Of a DNA stretch of 64,000 nt, positions 55,212 through 62,904 are shown one piece after another; positions within the stretch are counted from its first letter, which is position 1; each line of letters begins with the position of its first letter. The notes under the pieces are model-generated. The model was not told the origin of the DNA, did not search any database, and worked only from the letters and a program-made list of their open reading frames with translations. Made by a program: the position numbers and the translations under genes. The DNA is from Qipengyuania marincola (GTDB lineage: Bacteria; Pseudomonadota; Alphaproteobacteria; Sphingomonadales; Sphingomonadaceae): contig NZ_JARULC010000003.1 in assembly GCF_029688625.1 (NCBI RefSeq), forward strand, positions 806,001 through 870,000, in the 5' to 3' direction.

Positions 55212-56533
55212 TGCTGACCGACGCAGCAGTCAGAAAAGCGAAGGCGCGCGAAAAAGATTATAAGCTGGCCGATTCCGGTGGACTGCATCTCTTCGTTACG
55301 AAAACGGGTCATCGATCGTGGCGCTTCAAATACAGATTCGGCGGCAAGGAACGACGACTTGTCTTCGGACCATACCCGGAAGTGTCACTAGCCCAAGCGC
55401 GCAATATGCGCGACGACGCCAAACGGCTTCTTCGAGAAGGTCGGGATCCGAATTACGAAGCCAAACTCGCGAAACTGACTAATACGCTGCGTCACGAGCA
55501 CACGTTTGAAGCGTTGGCGCGCGAATGGCACAGCGTTCAGAAAGATCGCTGGACGGAAGTTCATGCCGACGATGTCATCAGCAGTATGGAGCGGGATCTT
55601 TTTCCCGTTTTGGGCGACTTGGCCATGCCAGACATCGATGAGCATCTAGTTCTGTCGACTCTTCAGGCAGTCGAAGCGAGGGGAGCGATCGAGACCGCAC
55701 ACCGGCTCCGGCAACGAATTGCGAGTGTTTTCAAGTTTGCTCGCTTTAGGCAGGTCGTAACACACAATCCTGCCGATATAGGCGAACTCCTGAAGCCCGT
55801 GCCCCGAGGCAAGCGGTGGCCGGCACTTCTCGATCTGGACGAAATACGTGGCTTGATCGCTGCAGTCGACCGTGCCGGCGCCAATCCAGTCACCCGCTTG
55901 GCGTCAAGGTTTATGGCCCTGACGGCTCAGAGACCGGGAATGATCCGAACCGCGCCGTGGTCCGAATTCTACGACATAAAATGGTCCGATGCTGGGGCAG
56001 TTGACGAGAATGCGTATTGGCTCATTCCCGCAGGACGCATGAAGCTGGTACTTGAATTGAAAGGTGATGACGCTTTCGACCACAAGGTCCCGCTGGCTCG
56101 CCAGTCCGTCGAAGTGCTTAAAACGGTTAGGCGACTGACTGGTCGCGGACCTCTGGTTTTTCCGGGCAATCGCTCCTCGTTTAGTCCTTTGAGCGAGAAT
56201 GCGGTCAACTATATGTATCATCGCCTTGGTTACAAAGGCCGCCACGTCAGCCATGGTTGGAGGTCGTCATTTTCGACCAACATGAACGAGCATTTTGCGC
56301 GCCAACACGTGGGAGCCGATCAGCGCCTCGTACTTGAGCGTCTGATTGTCGACTTGATGCTCGCGCATACGCCTGCCGGAATGTCAGAAACCGAACGCCG
56401 ATATAATAGAGCAGGATATATGGATCGTCGTCGCGAAATCGCGCAGCTCTGGGCCGACTGGATCATGGACGAGCAGATGAGCAGCACCGAGTTGCTTGAA
56501 GGGCCAAGGCGACCACTATCCAAGTCTCGCTAG
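55211..56533 (+). CDS. int: P4-type tyrosine integrase
   Basis: A 440-residue site-specific recombinase. The N-terminal arm-binding domain (DUF4102) begins MLTDAAVRKAKAREKDYKLA with GLHLFVTKTG. The core-binding domain is about residues 95-200. The catalytic residues are R241 (TAQRPGMIRTAPW), H348 and R351 (SHGWRSSF), and a later H in LAHTPAG. The likely nucleophile is Y403 in YNRAGYMDRR, with Y398 nearby as the alternative. AGTGAGGTGGGGGC precedes the ATG. The gene is next to tRNA-Ser and marks the end of an island. All catalytic residues seem intact, so it could still act. Confidence 0.92.
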   Translation: MLTDAAVRKAKAREKDYKLADSGGLHLFVTKTGHRSWRFKYRFGGKERRLVFGPYPEVSLAQARNMRDDAKRLLREGRDPNYEAKLAKLTNTLRHEHTFEALAREWHSVQKDRWTEVHADDVISSMERDLFPVLGDLAMPDIDEHLVLSTLQAVEARGAIETAHRLRQRIASVFKFARFRQVVTHNPADIGELLKPVPRGKRWPALLDLDEIRGLIAAVDRAGANPVTRLASRFMALTAQRPGMIRTAPWSEFYDIKWSDAGAVDENAYWLIPAGRMKLVLELKGDDAFDHKVPLARQSVEVLKTVRRLTGRGPLVFPGNRSSFSPLSENAVNYMYHRLGYKGRHVSHGWRSSFSTNMNEHFARQHVGADQRLVLERLIVDLMLAHTPAGMSETERRYNRAGYMDRRREIAQLWADWIMDEQMSSTELLEGPRRPLSKSR

Positions 56534-56823
56534 GTTGGATTTTGCATCCAATCGGCGATTTGGGACTCACGCCAAGCAACCATGTTTACGCCGAGATTAA
56601 CTTGGCGGGGGAAAGTGCCCCTCCCGATTTTTCGGTATAGGGTGGAGCAGCTCATACCCGTCACATAGAGAACCTCTTCGACACGCATGAACCGATCCAA
56701 ACGCGCGTAGTTGCCGACAGAAGGCGGTTGGGTGCCGCTGTCGAGCGGGCACAGTGGTATCTCTTCATCGTTTTCCAGACGCTCGGCGGACATTCGGCGG
56801 TCGATGCGATTGTTTTTGGGCAT
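56530..56823 (-). CDS. AlpA-family transcriptional regulator
   Basis: A 97-residue protein whose C-terminal 55 residues match AlpA-type winged helix regulators: FMRVEEVLYVTGMSCSTLYR, GTFPRQVNLGVNMVAWRESQ and a final IADWM. AlpA proteins in islands control integrase or excision and can resemble excisionases. Start 56823 (MPKNNR) is used; another ATG lies at 56790 (MSAERL). It overlaps the 3' end of the large unknown gene by about 59 bases and its stop overlaps the integrase stop by 4. Confidence 0.82.
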   Translation of the reverse strand: MPKNNRIDRRMSAERLENDEEIPLCPLDSGTQPPSVGNYARLDRFMRVEEVLYVTGMSCSTLYRKIGRGTFPRQVNLGVNMVAWRESQIADWMQNPT

Positions 56824-58186
56824 GGGCGTTTCTACCCATGTCCAGGGCGAGCCGCGCATGGGGCACCCCACCAACCCTTCTCTTTGATGCCCATTGCTGT
56901 AGAAGAAACTCCGGTAAAACATCGACTTGCTGACCAATTTCCAACCGTTCCGCCATGGGCGAACTCAATTGCTCTCTATTCAGAAAATGGAAACAGGGCC
57001 TAATCTCTGAGAAGGCACCCACTCCATAGTCGTCGCCTTTTGCTTGCCAGTTGGACCAGATGTCCTGCAGGTTTATGGGTTTTGTATCATTGAAGATCTC
57101 TTCAGCTTTATCATCGCGCAGCAAAATCGAACGATAGACAAGAAAGACCTTTGAAACTGCCGCATCGTTTACACGCGGAAGGTTTACCGGTGAGAATGGA
57201 ATCATCCGAGGACGCACGAGAACGCCCTTCCCTACGATCGTCGACGCATTGTCCTTCAGCTGCACCAAGCGCGTGACCGCAAAGATGAGCGTTTCGAAGG
57301 ATGTCATGCCGAAAATCCCCTTGTGGAGCGAGTCGGCTGGCTGGTTTCGAAGGAAGTCAAAAAATGTGAGAGCCTGCTTGAGCGCACTTCGACGACTAGC
57401 GCAAGCACCCTGCAGGATGACAAGCAGCTCCTCCTCTGAAAAGGTAAGTCCAGCCACAATCTCTTCGGCCTTTGGCTTGAGGTCCTTGACGAAATCACGC
57501 TGTGGCCATTGTTTCGATTCTCCCATCACTTTCTTTGAGATCAACTCAAGTGCACTGAGCAGTTTATGGGCGTCGGCGCAGAGCCCACTGAGCATTTGCT
57601 CTCGTTCAGAGATCGTCAGTCGGATTGGGAATCGGTCTATGACGTTACCGCGCGCAGCAATCATCTGCACTTGGTGCGCGCAATGGTAAACCAGAAGTCG
57701 AGCGATCAATGATTGCATAAGTTCGCGAGTTTCTCTCGCTGTCGTTCGCCCTCTAGAAACCTTGATCGCTTTGCCGAGTCTCCCTCGGATCAGCAGATGG
57801 AAAGACGTCGGGCTTATCTTCATGATCCGAACGAGATCTTTTGCGTCCTGCACGGGATCGAGATCGAGCGCATCTGCGAGGAGCTCACGAGCACCTGGAT
57901 GTGCGCGGACACACAGCATCCGATTTAGCCGATCTACAACTGAATCGATTTGAACTTGATCTGCAGCTTCAGCGCCAACGTGCAAGCGTGGCAGCCGGAT
58001 GCGATGATCCATTAAATGCAGCAATGGAAGTCGCTGCGGTATGTCAAATGCAAGGGTAGCGTGAGCATATTGAAAGCGGCTCATGTTCTTTCGAAGAATG
58101 GTATCGATATTGCTGTCAATCGCTTTGCGAATACCCTCTTCACTGAAATCTGACCCGACATCGATTTTGGAGAAAAAGGCACTCAA
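56765..58186 (-). CDS. Unrecognised 473-residue island protein
   Basis: A long minus-strand protein with no domain I can name. The TTG start at 58186 is chosen because AGGAG lies 6 bases before it; the frame is open to an ATG at 58321, which would overlap the divergent gene start. Residues near the N-terminus are acidic and helical (GSDFSEEGIRKAIDSN). A region KISPTSFHLLIRGRLGKAIK could be a helix-turn-helix. The C-terminus is basic (KQSHRPPNVRRASGKR). Codon use and AT content are like its island neighbours. It lies upstream of, and overlaps, the AlpA gene, so joint control or joint function is possible. Confidence 0.6.
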   Translation of the reverse strand: MSAFFSKIDVGSDFSEEGIRKAIDSNIDTILRKNMSRFQYAHATLAFDIPQRLPLLHLMDHRIRLPRLHVGAEAADQVQIDSVVDRLNRMLCVRAHPGARELLADALDLDPVQDAKDLVRIMKISPTSFHLLIRGRLGKAIKVSRGRTTARETRELMQSLIARLLVYHCAHQVQMIAARGNVIDRFPIRLTISEREQMLSGLCADAHKLLSALELISKKVMGESKQWPQRDFVKDLKPKAEEIVAGLTFSEEELLVILQGACASRRSALKQALTFFDFLRNQPADSLHKGIFGMTSFETLIFAVTRLVQLKDNASTIVGKGVLVRPRMIPFSPVNLPRVNDAAVSKVFLVYRSILLRDDKAEEIFNDTKPINLQDIWSNWQAKGDDYGVGAFSEIRPCFHFLNREQLSSPMAERLEIGQQVDVLPEFLLQQWASKRRVGGVPHARLALDMGRNAHAQKQSHRPPNVRRASGKR

Positions 58187-58299
58187 TTCAAGCTCCTGAT
58201 GTCTGTAATGCGCTTGATAAGGCGCTGATTTGCGCAGGACAAAGAAGGGTGGGTGGGGTGCCCCCCGCCCATCGAACTGCGATCTGTGGTGAAAACCTG

Positions 58300-58749
58300 A
58301 TGTCGGTCGAAAACCGATCAAATCAGGAGTTGAAACAAGTGAGTAAAGATATCGTTGAGCTGGCCAAGGCCGCTTCAGAGAAGCTCGATCAGAAGCTTCT
58401 CAAACAGAACGAAAGCAAAATCGCGGCGCGACTGTATGTCGAAGCGGTTCTCGATCAGCATGCGAAGCTGAAGCTGCCGCAGTTGCATGCCCTGCCGGAA
58501 ACCGAACAGCTGATGAAGCAATATGCGGTCAGCAAGAATATGCTTGCGACCGCCCTGACGGAAGCACGGGCAAAGCGGAAGGCCGAAGAGCCTAAATCGG
58601 AAATCAAAGTTCCACCTCGCAAACGTCGGCGCACGAAGAAAAGTGAAGCCGGCCAGCATTCGAGTAGTCCCGACTTGCTGTCCGGCAGGCTGCAGAATTC
58701 GCCGATGTCGTCTGGCCGGGTGGCCAATGGGACTATCGCCGACCTCTAG
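58300..58749 (+). CDS. Small basic island protein of unknown function
   Basis: A 149-residue protein, helical and lysine-rich. The first 100 residues (VELAKAASEKLDQKLLKQNE, YAVSKNMLATALTEARAKRK) look like a coiled-coil or helical bundle. A strongly basic patch PPRKRRRTKKSEAG precedes a polar tail. It could bind DNA. It is divergent from the 473-residue gene and precedes a ParA/TraL-like gene. I do not recognise a family. Confidence 0.5.
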   Translation: MSVENRSNQELKQVSKDIVELAKAASEKLDQKLLKQNESKIAARLYVEAVLDQHAKLKLPQLHALPETEQLMKQYAVSKNMLATALTEARAKRKAEEPKSEIKVPPRKRRRTKKSEAGQHSSSPDLLSGRLQNSPMSSGRVANGTIADL

Positions 58750-58860
58750 ATCAATCGAAACGCGAAATGCGTGTGGAGTGTGATCGATGGGGATTGGCGC
58801 AAGCGCGCTCAATAGCTCCCCAATCGATCCGCTTCCGGCTCAACTACCGGGATAATCAAT

Positions 58861-59601
58861 ATGACAACCAAACAGTTTCAGTCGCAGCGCACATGCGCTG
58901 CGGGCCCTCTCGTGGCGATTGGCGGCGATAAGGGCGGAGTTGGAAAGAGCTTCCAAGCCAGGGTCTTGGCTTGGCAGCTCCATAGTCGCGGCATTCCGCT
59001 CGCGCTTTGCGATGGAGACGAGCGCAACGCTCACCTCGAACGCCACTACAGTAGCCAACTCAATACGGTCCGCTTCGATGCCCGCAGCGAAGCTGGTTGG
59101 ACGAGCATGTTCAACCACCTAGACAATGTTCCTGCAGATCATGCGGTGGTGGTCGATCTTCCGGCAGGCGCAGGCTGCATGCTGCACCAAGAAGCGGCGC
59201 GGCTTATCGCCAACGAAGACCTCGGAATGCCTACAATACATGTCTGGGTGGCAACCCCAGGTGAGGATTCGGTTCGCCTTTTCCGCGACCTGATGGCCAT
59301 CGCGCCCGCATCACGAACAGCGTTCGTAACGAACAAGCATATCGATGAAAGTCTTGGTCGCTTCGACATCTGGATGAACTCCCGGACACGCGCTGAATTT
59401 GTTGCGGAAGGAGGCCTGGAGGTGGCTCTGCCGAAGCTGCCGGAACGTCCGCATGACATGATTGCCAACCAACGGTTGCCTTTTCCCTCGGAACGACCCG
59501 CCAATTGGCTGCGTGGTGACTGGTTCACCTTCCTCTCTTTTAAGGCAGCCGTCGAACGCGAACAGGCTTCGCTTATTCGCCTGATTCAGGAGATGTGTTG
59601 A
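58861..59601 (+). CDS. ParA/TraL-like P-loop NTPase
   Basis: A 246-residue member of the ParA/MinD superfamily. The deviant Walker A is GGDKGGVGKS with the signature lysine K24 and K29. VVDLPAGAGC is the Walker B-like strand and VTNKHIDESL resembles the nucleotide base contact. Its place, before a membrane protein, MobC and a relaxase, is like TraL of IncP-type transfer regions rather than a chromosome partition pair; no ParB is present. Its stop overlaps the next start (TGATG). Confidence 0.82.
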   Translation: MTTKQFQSQRTCAAGPLVAIGGDKGGVGKSFQARVLAWQLHSRGIPLALCDGDERNAHLERHYSSQLNTVRFDARSEAGWTSMFNHLDNVPADHAVVVDLPAGAGCMLHQEAARLIANEDLGMPTIHVWVATPGEDSVRLFRDLMAIAPASRTAFVTNKHIDESLGRFDIWMNSRTRAEFVAEGGLEVALPKLPERPHDMIANQRLPFPSERPANWLRGDWFTFLSFKAAVEREQASLIRLIQEMC

Positions 59602-60164
59602 TGGTTACGATCAAAGAACTCTTCGTCCGAATGATCGGTCGGTCGCCTGACAAGCGTGATCTCGAAATGATCGACAAAATGGCGATCACGATTCCCGATG
59701 AACTTAAGAATGATATCGGGATGAAGGCCGAACTCGTCTTGCGTGCCGCCCACATTCGGCAGCTCGAAACCGTGATGAACGATGCTGCAAACGAAGTTCG
59801 CCGCAAGGTCGAAATCGACGGGGAGAAGTGGGCCATGGATGCTGCCAATCGCGTCTGGCGCCACGTCGAAGCACAGCTTCCTCCCAGCGCCTCTACGAAA
59901 GTCTTCTGGACCCTCGTGATGATCGTAATTGTCTGTGCGCTGTCATTCGTTTTTGGCTGGATCATGTCCGCAGAACGTTACGAAACGGCGAGTGAAAGTC
60001 TGCGGGCTCTCAACGAGACCGAGTTCGCCTTCTGTGTGAACGATGCAGCCCAACATGCGTCGCAGATCCGGTCTGGAAAGGTGCCGGGAGACGCCGCGCA
60101 GGCATTGCGCGAATGGACCCAGAGTTGCGCCGCAGAGTACGACCAAAGGCGCGCCGCGCTTTAG
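59601..60164 (+). CDS. Single-span membrane protein of the mobilization region
   Basis: A 187-residue protein with a helical N-terminal domain, one clear transmembrane segment (VFWTLVMIVIVCALSFVFGW, about residues 100-119) and a C-terminal domain of about 65 residues with two cysteines. ATG at 59601 overlaps the stop of the NTPase gene. In TraK-TraL-TraM-like regions a small membrane protein takes this place, but no sequence match can be claimed. Confidence 0.65.
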   Translation: MVTIKELFVRMIGRSPDKRDLEMIDKMAITIPDELKNDIGMKAELVLRAAHIRQLETVMNDAANEVRRKVEIDGEKWAMDAANRVWRHVEAQLPPSASTKVFWTLVMIVIVCALSFVFGWIMSAERYETASESLRALNETEFAFCVNDAAQHASQIRSGKVPGDAAQALREWTQSCAAEYDQRRAAL

Positions 60165-60415
60165 CAATACAATCGAATACTGAAGTAGTGCGACCGCATT
60201 CGCGGTCGGCTGCTCCAAGAATGGGTTCCCTAATCGGAATAAGGAAAAAGGGAGCAAGGGCTGGCCAACGACTACCGCGCCCGTCCTTCGACGTCGCGGA
60301 GGCTGCTCTCTGTCGTTCCACTCTGTCGCGCAGCCTGCGTAGCCTGACCTTGCTGGTGGCAGTTTCGCCTGCCCCCAGACCCCCACACTGAACCACTAAT
60401 GCTTAGCAAGAGGAA
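60165..60415 (+). other. Gene-free region before mobC, candidate oriT
   Basis: About 250 bases without a plausible gene, between the membrane protein and mobC. It contains a perfect hairpin CGACCGC-ATTC-GCGGTCG (60191-60208), a second partial inverted repeat around TTCGACGTCGCGGAGG and a C-rich stretch TGCCCCCAGACCCCCACAC near 60370. Origins of transfer often lie just upstream of mobC/relaxase genes, so it may hold the nick site. No match to a known nic sequence was identified. Confidence 0.35.
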
Positions 60416-60739
60416 ATGAAAATGCCTGGACAACCCGGATCCGAAACTCGCTTCCGTAACCACGTTCGCACTACCAGGTGGAGCGATCAAGAATTCGAAT
60501 ATCTCCAGAATCTTGCCGCCTATTCTGGCTGCTCGGTGTCCGAACTACTGCGTCGACTTGTTGTCCGCGCCGATCGCCAAATCATCATCTCGCGGGGTCT
60601 GGTACACCAAGTCACCAAACTCGGTACCAACGTCAATCAGATCGCCAAAAAGCTCAACAGTGAGCAGCCGGTCTCTGCTGATGAACTGACGGCTGCATAT
60701 CAGCAGCTTCTCAAAGCTGTGAACATCGCGCGATCATGA
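60416..60739 (+). CDS. mobC: MobC-like relaxosome accessory protein
   Basis: A 107-residue protein of the MobC family of relaxosome proteins. RTTRWSDQEFEYLQNLAAYS begins a ribbon-helix-helix-like part and VTKLGTNVNQIAKKLNSE is the family motif (N-x-N-Q-I-A). AAGAGGA lies 5 bases before the ATG. The stop overlaps the relaxase start (ATGA), as in functional mob operons. Confidence 0.85.
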   Translation: MKMPGQPGSETRFRNHVRTTRWSDQEFEYLQNLAAYSGCSVSELLRRLVVRADRQIIISRGLVHQVTKLGTNVNQIAKKLNSEQPVSADELTAAYQQLLKAVNIARS

Positions 60740-61038
60740 TAGCGAAACCTTCCTGGGGCGCGAACTTTGCGGGCCTTGTCGACTACTTGACCGTGAATCG
60801 CGACCACCAGGTCCTCCATTTCGAAGGGGTCTCGTCCGTCGAAAATGCCGCCGAGGAAATGGAAGCCGCCGCATCGTTGAACAGCCGTGCAAAGCGGAAG
60901 CTTCTCCATCTTTCGATTTCCGCAGCTCATGAAGATGGCCAGCTTTCTGATGACAAATGGCTTTATATCGTAAGCCAACAGCAAAAGGCTCTTGGCCTTG
61001 ACGGTCATTCGCACGATATTTGCATCCATTCGATGTAG
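60736..61038 (+). pseudogene. Relaxase/mobilization nuclease, truncated to its N-terminus
   Basis: The frame begins MIAKPSWGANFAGLVDYLTV, like relaxase/mobilization nuclease proteins, and continues LLHLSISAAHEDGQLSDDKW and LGLDGHSHDICIHS. It breaks off exactly where the histidine metal motif (H-x-D-x-x-H-x-H) should follow. Only 100 residues remain of a protein that is usually over 300. The sequence after 61020 is in a different frame the tail of an unrelated gene. A deletion joined the two, so the island can hardly mobilise itself now. Confidence 0.82.
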
Positions 61039-61229
61039 CGCATCATCCCTCGCTTGAGCCCGAAGTGAAGCGAGCCATCCTGGCTTCCTGGGCGTCCGAT
61101 CGGCATACCGTCGAAAACCAGCCGGCGATGCGCCAGCCCCCCGAACTCAAAAGTCCGGTTTCCGTTGATGATGTTTTCGCGGCGCTGCGCTCGCTGGACG
61201 GCCCGGGCAGCCAGCCAACGCTGCAATGA
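61020..61229 (+). pseudogene. 3' remnant of an unrelated small gene
   Basis: A 69-residue tail without its own good start (TTG only): HPFDVAHHPSLEPEVKRAIL, then ASWASDRHTVENQPAMRQPP and VSVDDVFAALRSLDGP. It resembles the C-terminal part of a short uncharacterised alphaproteobacterial protein from memory. Its stop overlaps the Usg start (ATGA). The 5' part is missing and replaced by the relaxase fragment. Confidence 0.6.
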
Positions 61230-61495
61230 CTGATCGAGCTTTCCTAGTTCAACTGGAGGGGTACGGACTCACCACGGCAGAAATCTGCTATTTCATGCCG
61301 GATCACCCCTCGCTCGTGCAGATCTTTGCCTGGCAGGAATACGACGCAGCACCGGATTTTCCGGTGCTGTTCGATTTCCTTGCACATTGGCGACGCGAGA
61401 TCGAAGCCGAGATAGGGTCAGTCCGTATTGCCCACGAGAAAATGATCCGACCGGCGGGTTGGCGTTCAGTAGATGGGGTGATTTCCTGGGAGTAG
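61226..61495 (+). CDS. usg: Usg family protein
   Basis: An 89-residue protein with GYGLTTAEICYFMPDHPSLV, IFAWQEYDAAPDFPVLFDFL and RIAHEKMIRPAGWR, the pattern of the alphaproteobacterial Usg family. Function unknown. The start overlaps the stop of the preceding gene remnant, so its original operon partner was that gene. It lies outside its usual chromosomal context here. Confidence 0.85.
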   Translation: MTDRAFLVQLEGYGLTTAEICYFMPDHPSLVQIFAWQEYDAAPDFPVLFDFLAHWRREIEAEIGSVRIAHEKMIRPAGWRSVDGVISWE

Positions 61496-62180
61496 TACTG
61501 CCAGGCGATTGTGCTTGCAGGCCCGCATACATGCTAATGGAAGTGGACTGCTCACTAGTGAAATTTGGAAACATTCGGCCAATTGATAGGCAGCTTTTCG
61601 GTTATCTCCCACTGAAAGCTGCCAGTCGGTTTTCGGCCCAATTCCAGTCATCCAGCGCTACTCCCTCACGACGGCAGCTTTTGGGCCGTTTGCGGAACGG
61701 CAGGTTTTGGGATTGGTCTGCCAGCTTTACGTCATTCGTCGATGATGATGGGCGAACAACGCTCCCCGTAAGCCTATCTTGGGCGCGCCTATCTCGTCAG
61801 CTAACTGGCCAAAAATACAGCTATCATCGAGTTGGCCTCTTCGGTCTTAGGAATTTTAGGCATGTATGCCCAGAATGCATAAGAAAGAGCGTAGAATCTC
61901 TGCTTAACCAAATCCTGACCAAAGTTGGCTGTACCGCTTCGCGCCAGGTCCTAATTACTAGTCATGAACCAGGTCGGCGGGAAATCTGATAGATCCCCAT
62001 AACTAGGAGAGAGGGCCGGATCGGAAAGCGGGTGTGAGGTATGCTGTTCCGTAGCCCTCACACCTAATGAGCTACCGTGAATTCACCGACCTCACTGCCT
62101 GTACTGGCAACCTCGCGCTCCCCTTGTTGGAAACCGTAGTCTGGTACGATTTCCCCCTGACGATCAGTAACATCATTCCA
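61496..62180. other. Gene-free stretch with degenerate sequence
   Basis: About 690 bases without a convincing gene. It is more AT-rich than the flanks. A plus-strand frame of 200 residues is open across 61387-61989, but it runs over the end of usg, starts without a ribosome binding site and has no family-like parts. A hairpin GGTGTGAGG/CCTCACACC lies at 62031-62064. Confidence 0.5.
62031..62064. terminator. Hairpin of 9 bp, possible terminator
   Basis: GGTGTGAGG (62031-62039) pairs perfectly with CCTCACACC (62056-62064), loop of 16 bases. No U-tract of note on either strand. It lies exactly after the stop of a weak minus-strand frame at 62064-62336. Confidence 0.35.
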
Positions 62181-62181
62181 T

Positions 62182-62451
62182 TTGAGGGCGATTTCACTGG
62201 CAGCATCAGAAGTGCGTCCAACAGTGCACCCCGGCGTTAGGGTGATATGTGCGGCAGCGAAGTGTCCCGCTCCTGCGCACAATGTGGCGCGCGTATGCGC
62301 CGGCGACCTTTTGAGCACCATCCTCTTCATGCACAAGATCCATCCGTGGCTGGAGGGCCAAACACCTCTCGAACGTGCCGAGCAATCGGACGAAGGCCTT
62401 GCGTACGTGATCGATATGATCGGAGCGATTGAGGCCGGGGTTCACATCTGA
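62182..62451 (+). CDS. DUF2384 (Xre/MbcA/ParS-type antitoxin) domain fragment
   Basis: An 89-residue frame whose last 40 residues read MHKIHPWLEGQTPLERAEQS followed by DEGLAYVIDMIGAIEAGVHI. That is the C-terminal toxin-binding domain typical of MbcA/ParS/Xre antitoxins. The part before residue 50 is not family-like, so the gene is probably truncated at its 5' end or begins at the ATG 62329. Its stop overlaps the next start (TGATG). Confidence 0.55.
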   Translation: MRAISLAASEVRPTVHPGVRVICAAAKCPAPAHNVARVCAGDLLSTILFMHKIHPWLEGQTPLERAEQSDEGLAYVIDMIGAIEAGVHI

Positions 62452-62849
62452 TGGGCAAGCGCACCGTTCGGTCGGAATGTTCGAACCGAGATAGCGCTTG
62501 CCTTCATGCTTTCGGCAATATCGCAGCGCATTGGGACATGACCGTTCCGGAGCAATGCTTGCTTCTTGGAGTCGACGACGAAAATGTCCTGCAGGATTGG
62601 ATGGAACGTGCTCGAGCCGACGATGACGTTTCGCTACCTGAGGACGTGCTGGAAGGCATCGGCTGTGTCCTCTCAATATACGCCTCGCTGGTGATCCTGC
62701 TCAACCATGATCAATCGAAATGTTGGGTGCGGGCGCCAAATCGAGCTCCGCTATTTCGAGGCAGGTCCGCGATGTCGCTGATGGCGAGCGGAAATCGGAA
62801 GGATCTGGAAGATGTCGTTCGGTACGTGCTGAGCGAACGCTACAGATGA
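62451..62849 (+). CDS. MbcA/ParS/Xre-type antitoxin, DUF2384 family
   Basis: A 132-residue protein with the whole family layout. LHAFGNIAAHWDMTVPEQCL to LLGVDDENVLQDW fits the Xre-like helix-turn-helix, followed by LSIYASLVILLNHD. KCWVRAPNRAPLFRGRSAMS then LMASGNRKDLEDVVRYVL form the toxin-binding domain. The usual partner is a RES-domain NADase toxin just downstream, but none is seen: the next gene on the minus strand is a crotonase pseudogene. Its own partner may be lost or elsewhere. Confidence 0.75.
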   Translation: MGKRTVRSECSNRDSACLHAFGNIAAHWDMTVPEQCLLLGVDDENVLQDWMERARADDDVSLPEDVLEGIGCVLSIYASLVILLNHDQSKCWVRAPNRAPLFRGRSAMSLMASGNRKDLEDVVRYVLSERYR

Positions 62850-62904
62850 GATAACCCTTTCCTTTACGGCCGGTAGATCGAAACGAAATGGAGGAGCAGC
62901 CTGC

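Noticed and set aside
59601-60164. Naming the membrane protein TraM or the NTPase gene TraL
   Set aside because: Order is similar to IncP-type regions, but no sequence match could be verified.
61387-61989. 200-codon plus-strand frame after usg
   Set aside because: It overlaps most of the end of usg in another frame, has no ribosome binding site and no recognisable domain.
62064-62336. 90-codon minus-strand frame ending at a hairpin
   Set aside because: Overlaps the antitoxin-like frame and has no recognisable features; only the hairpin after its stop speaks for it.
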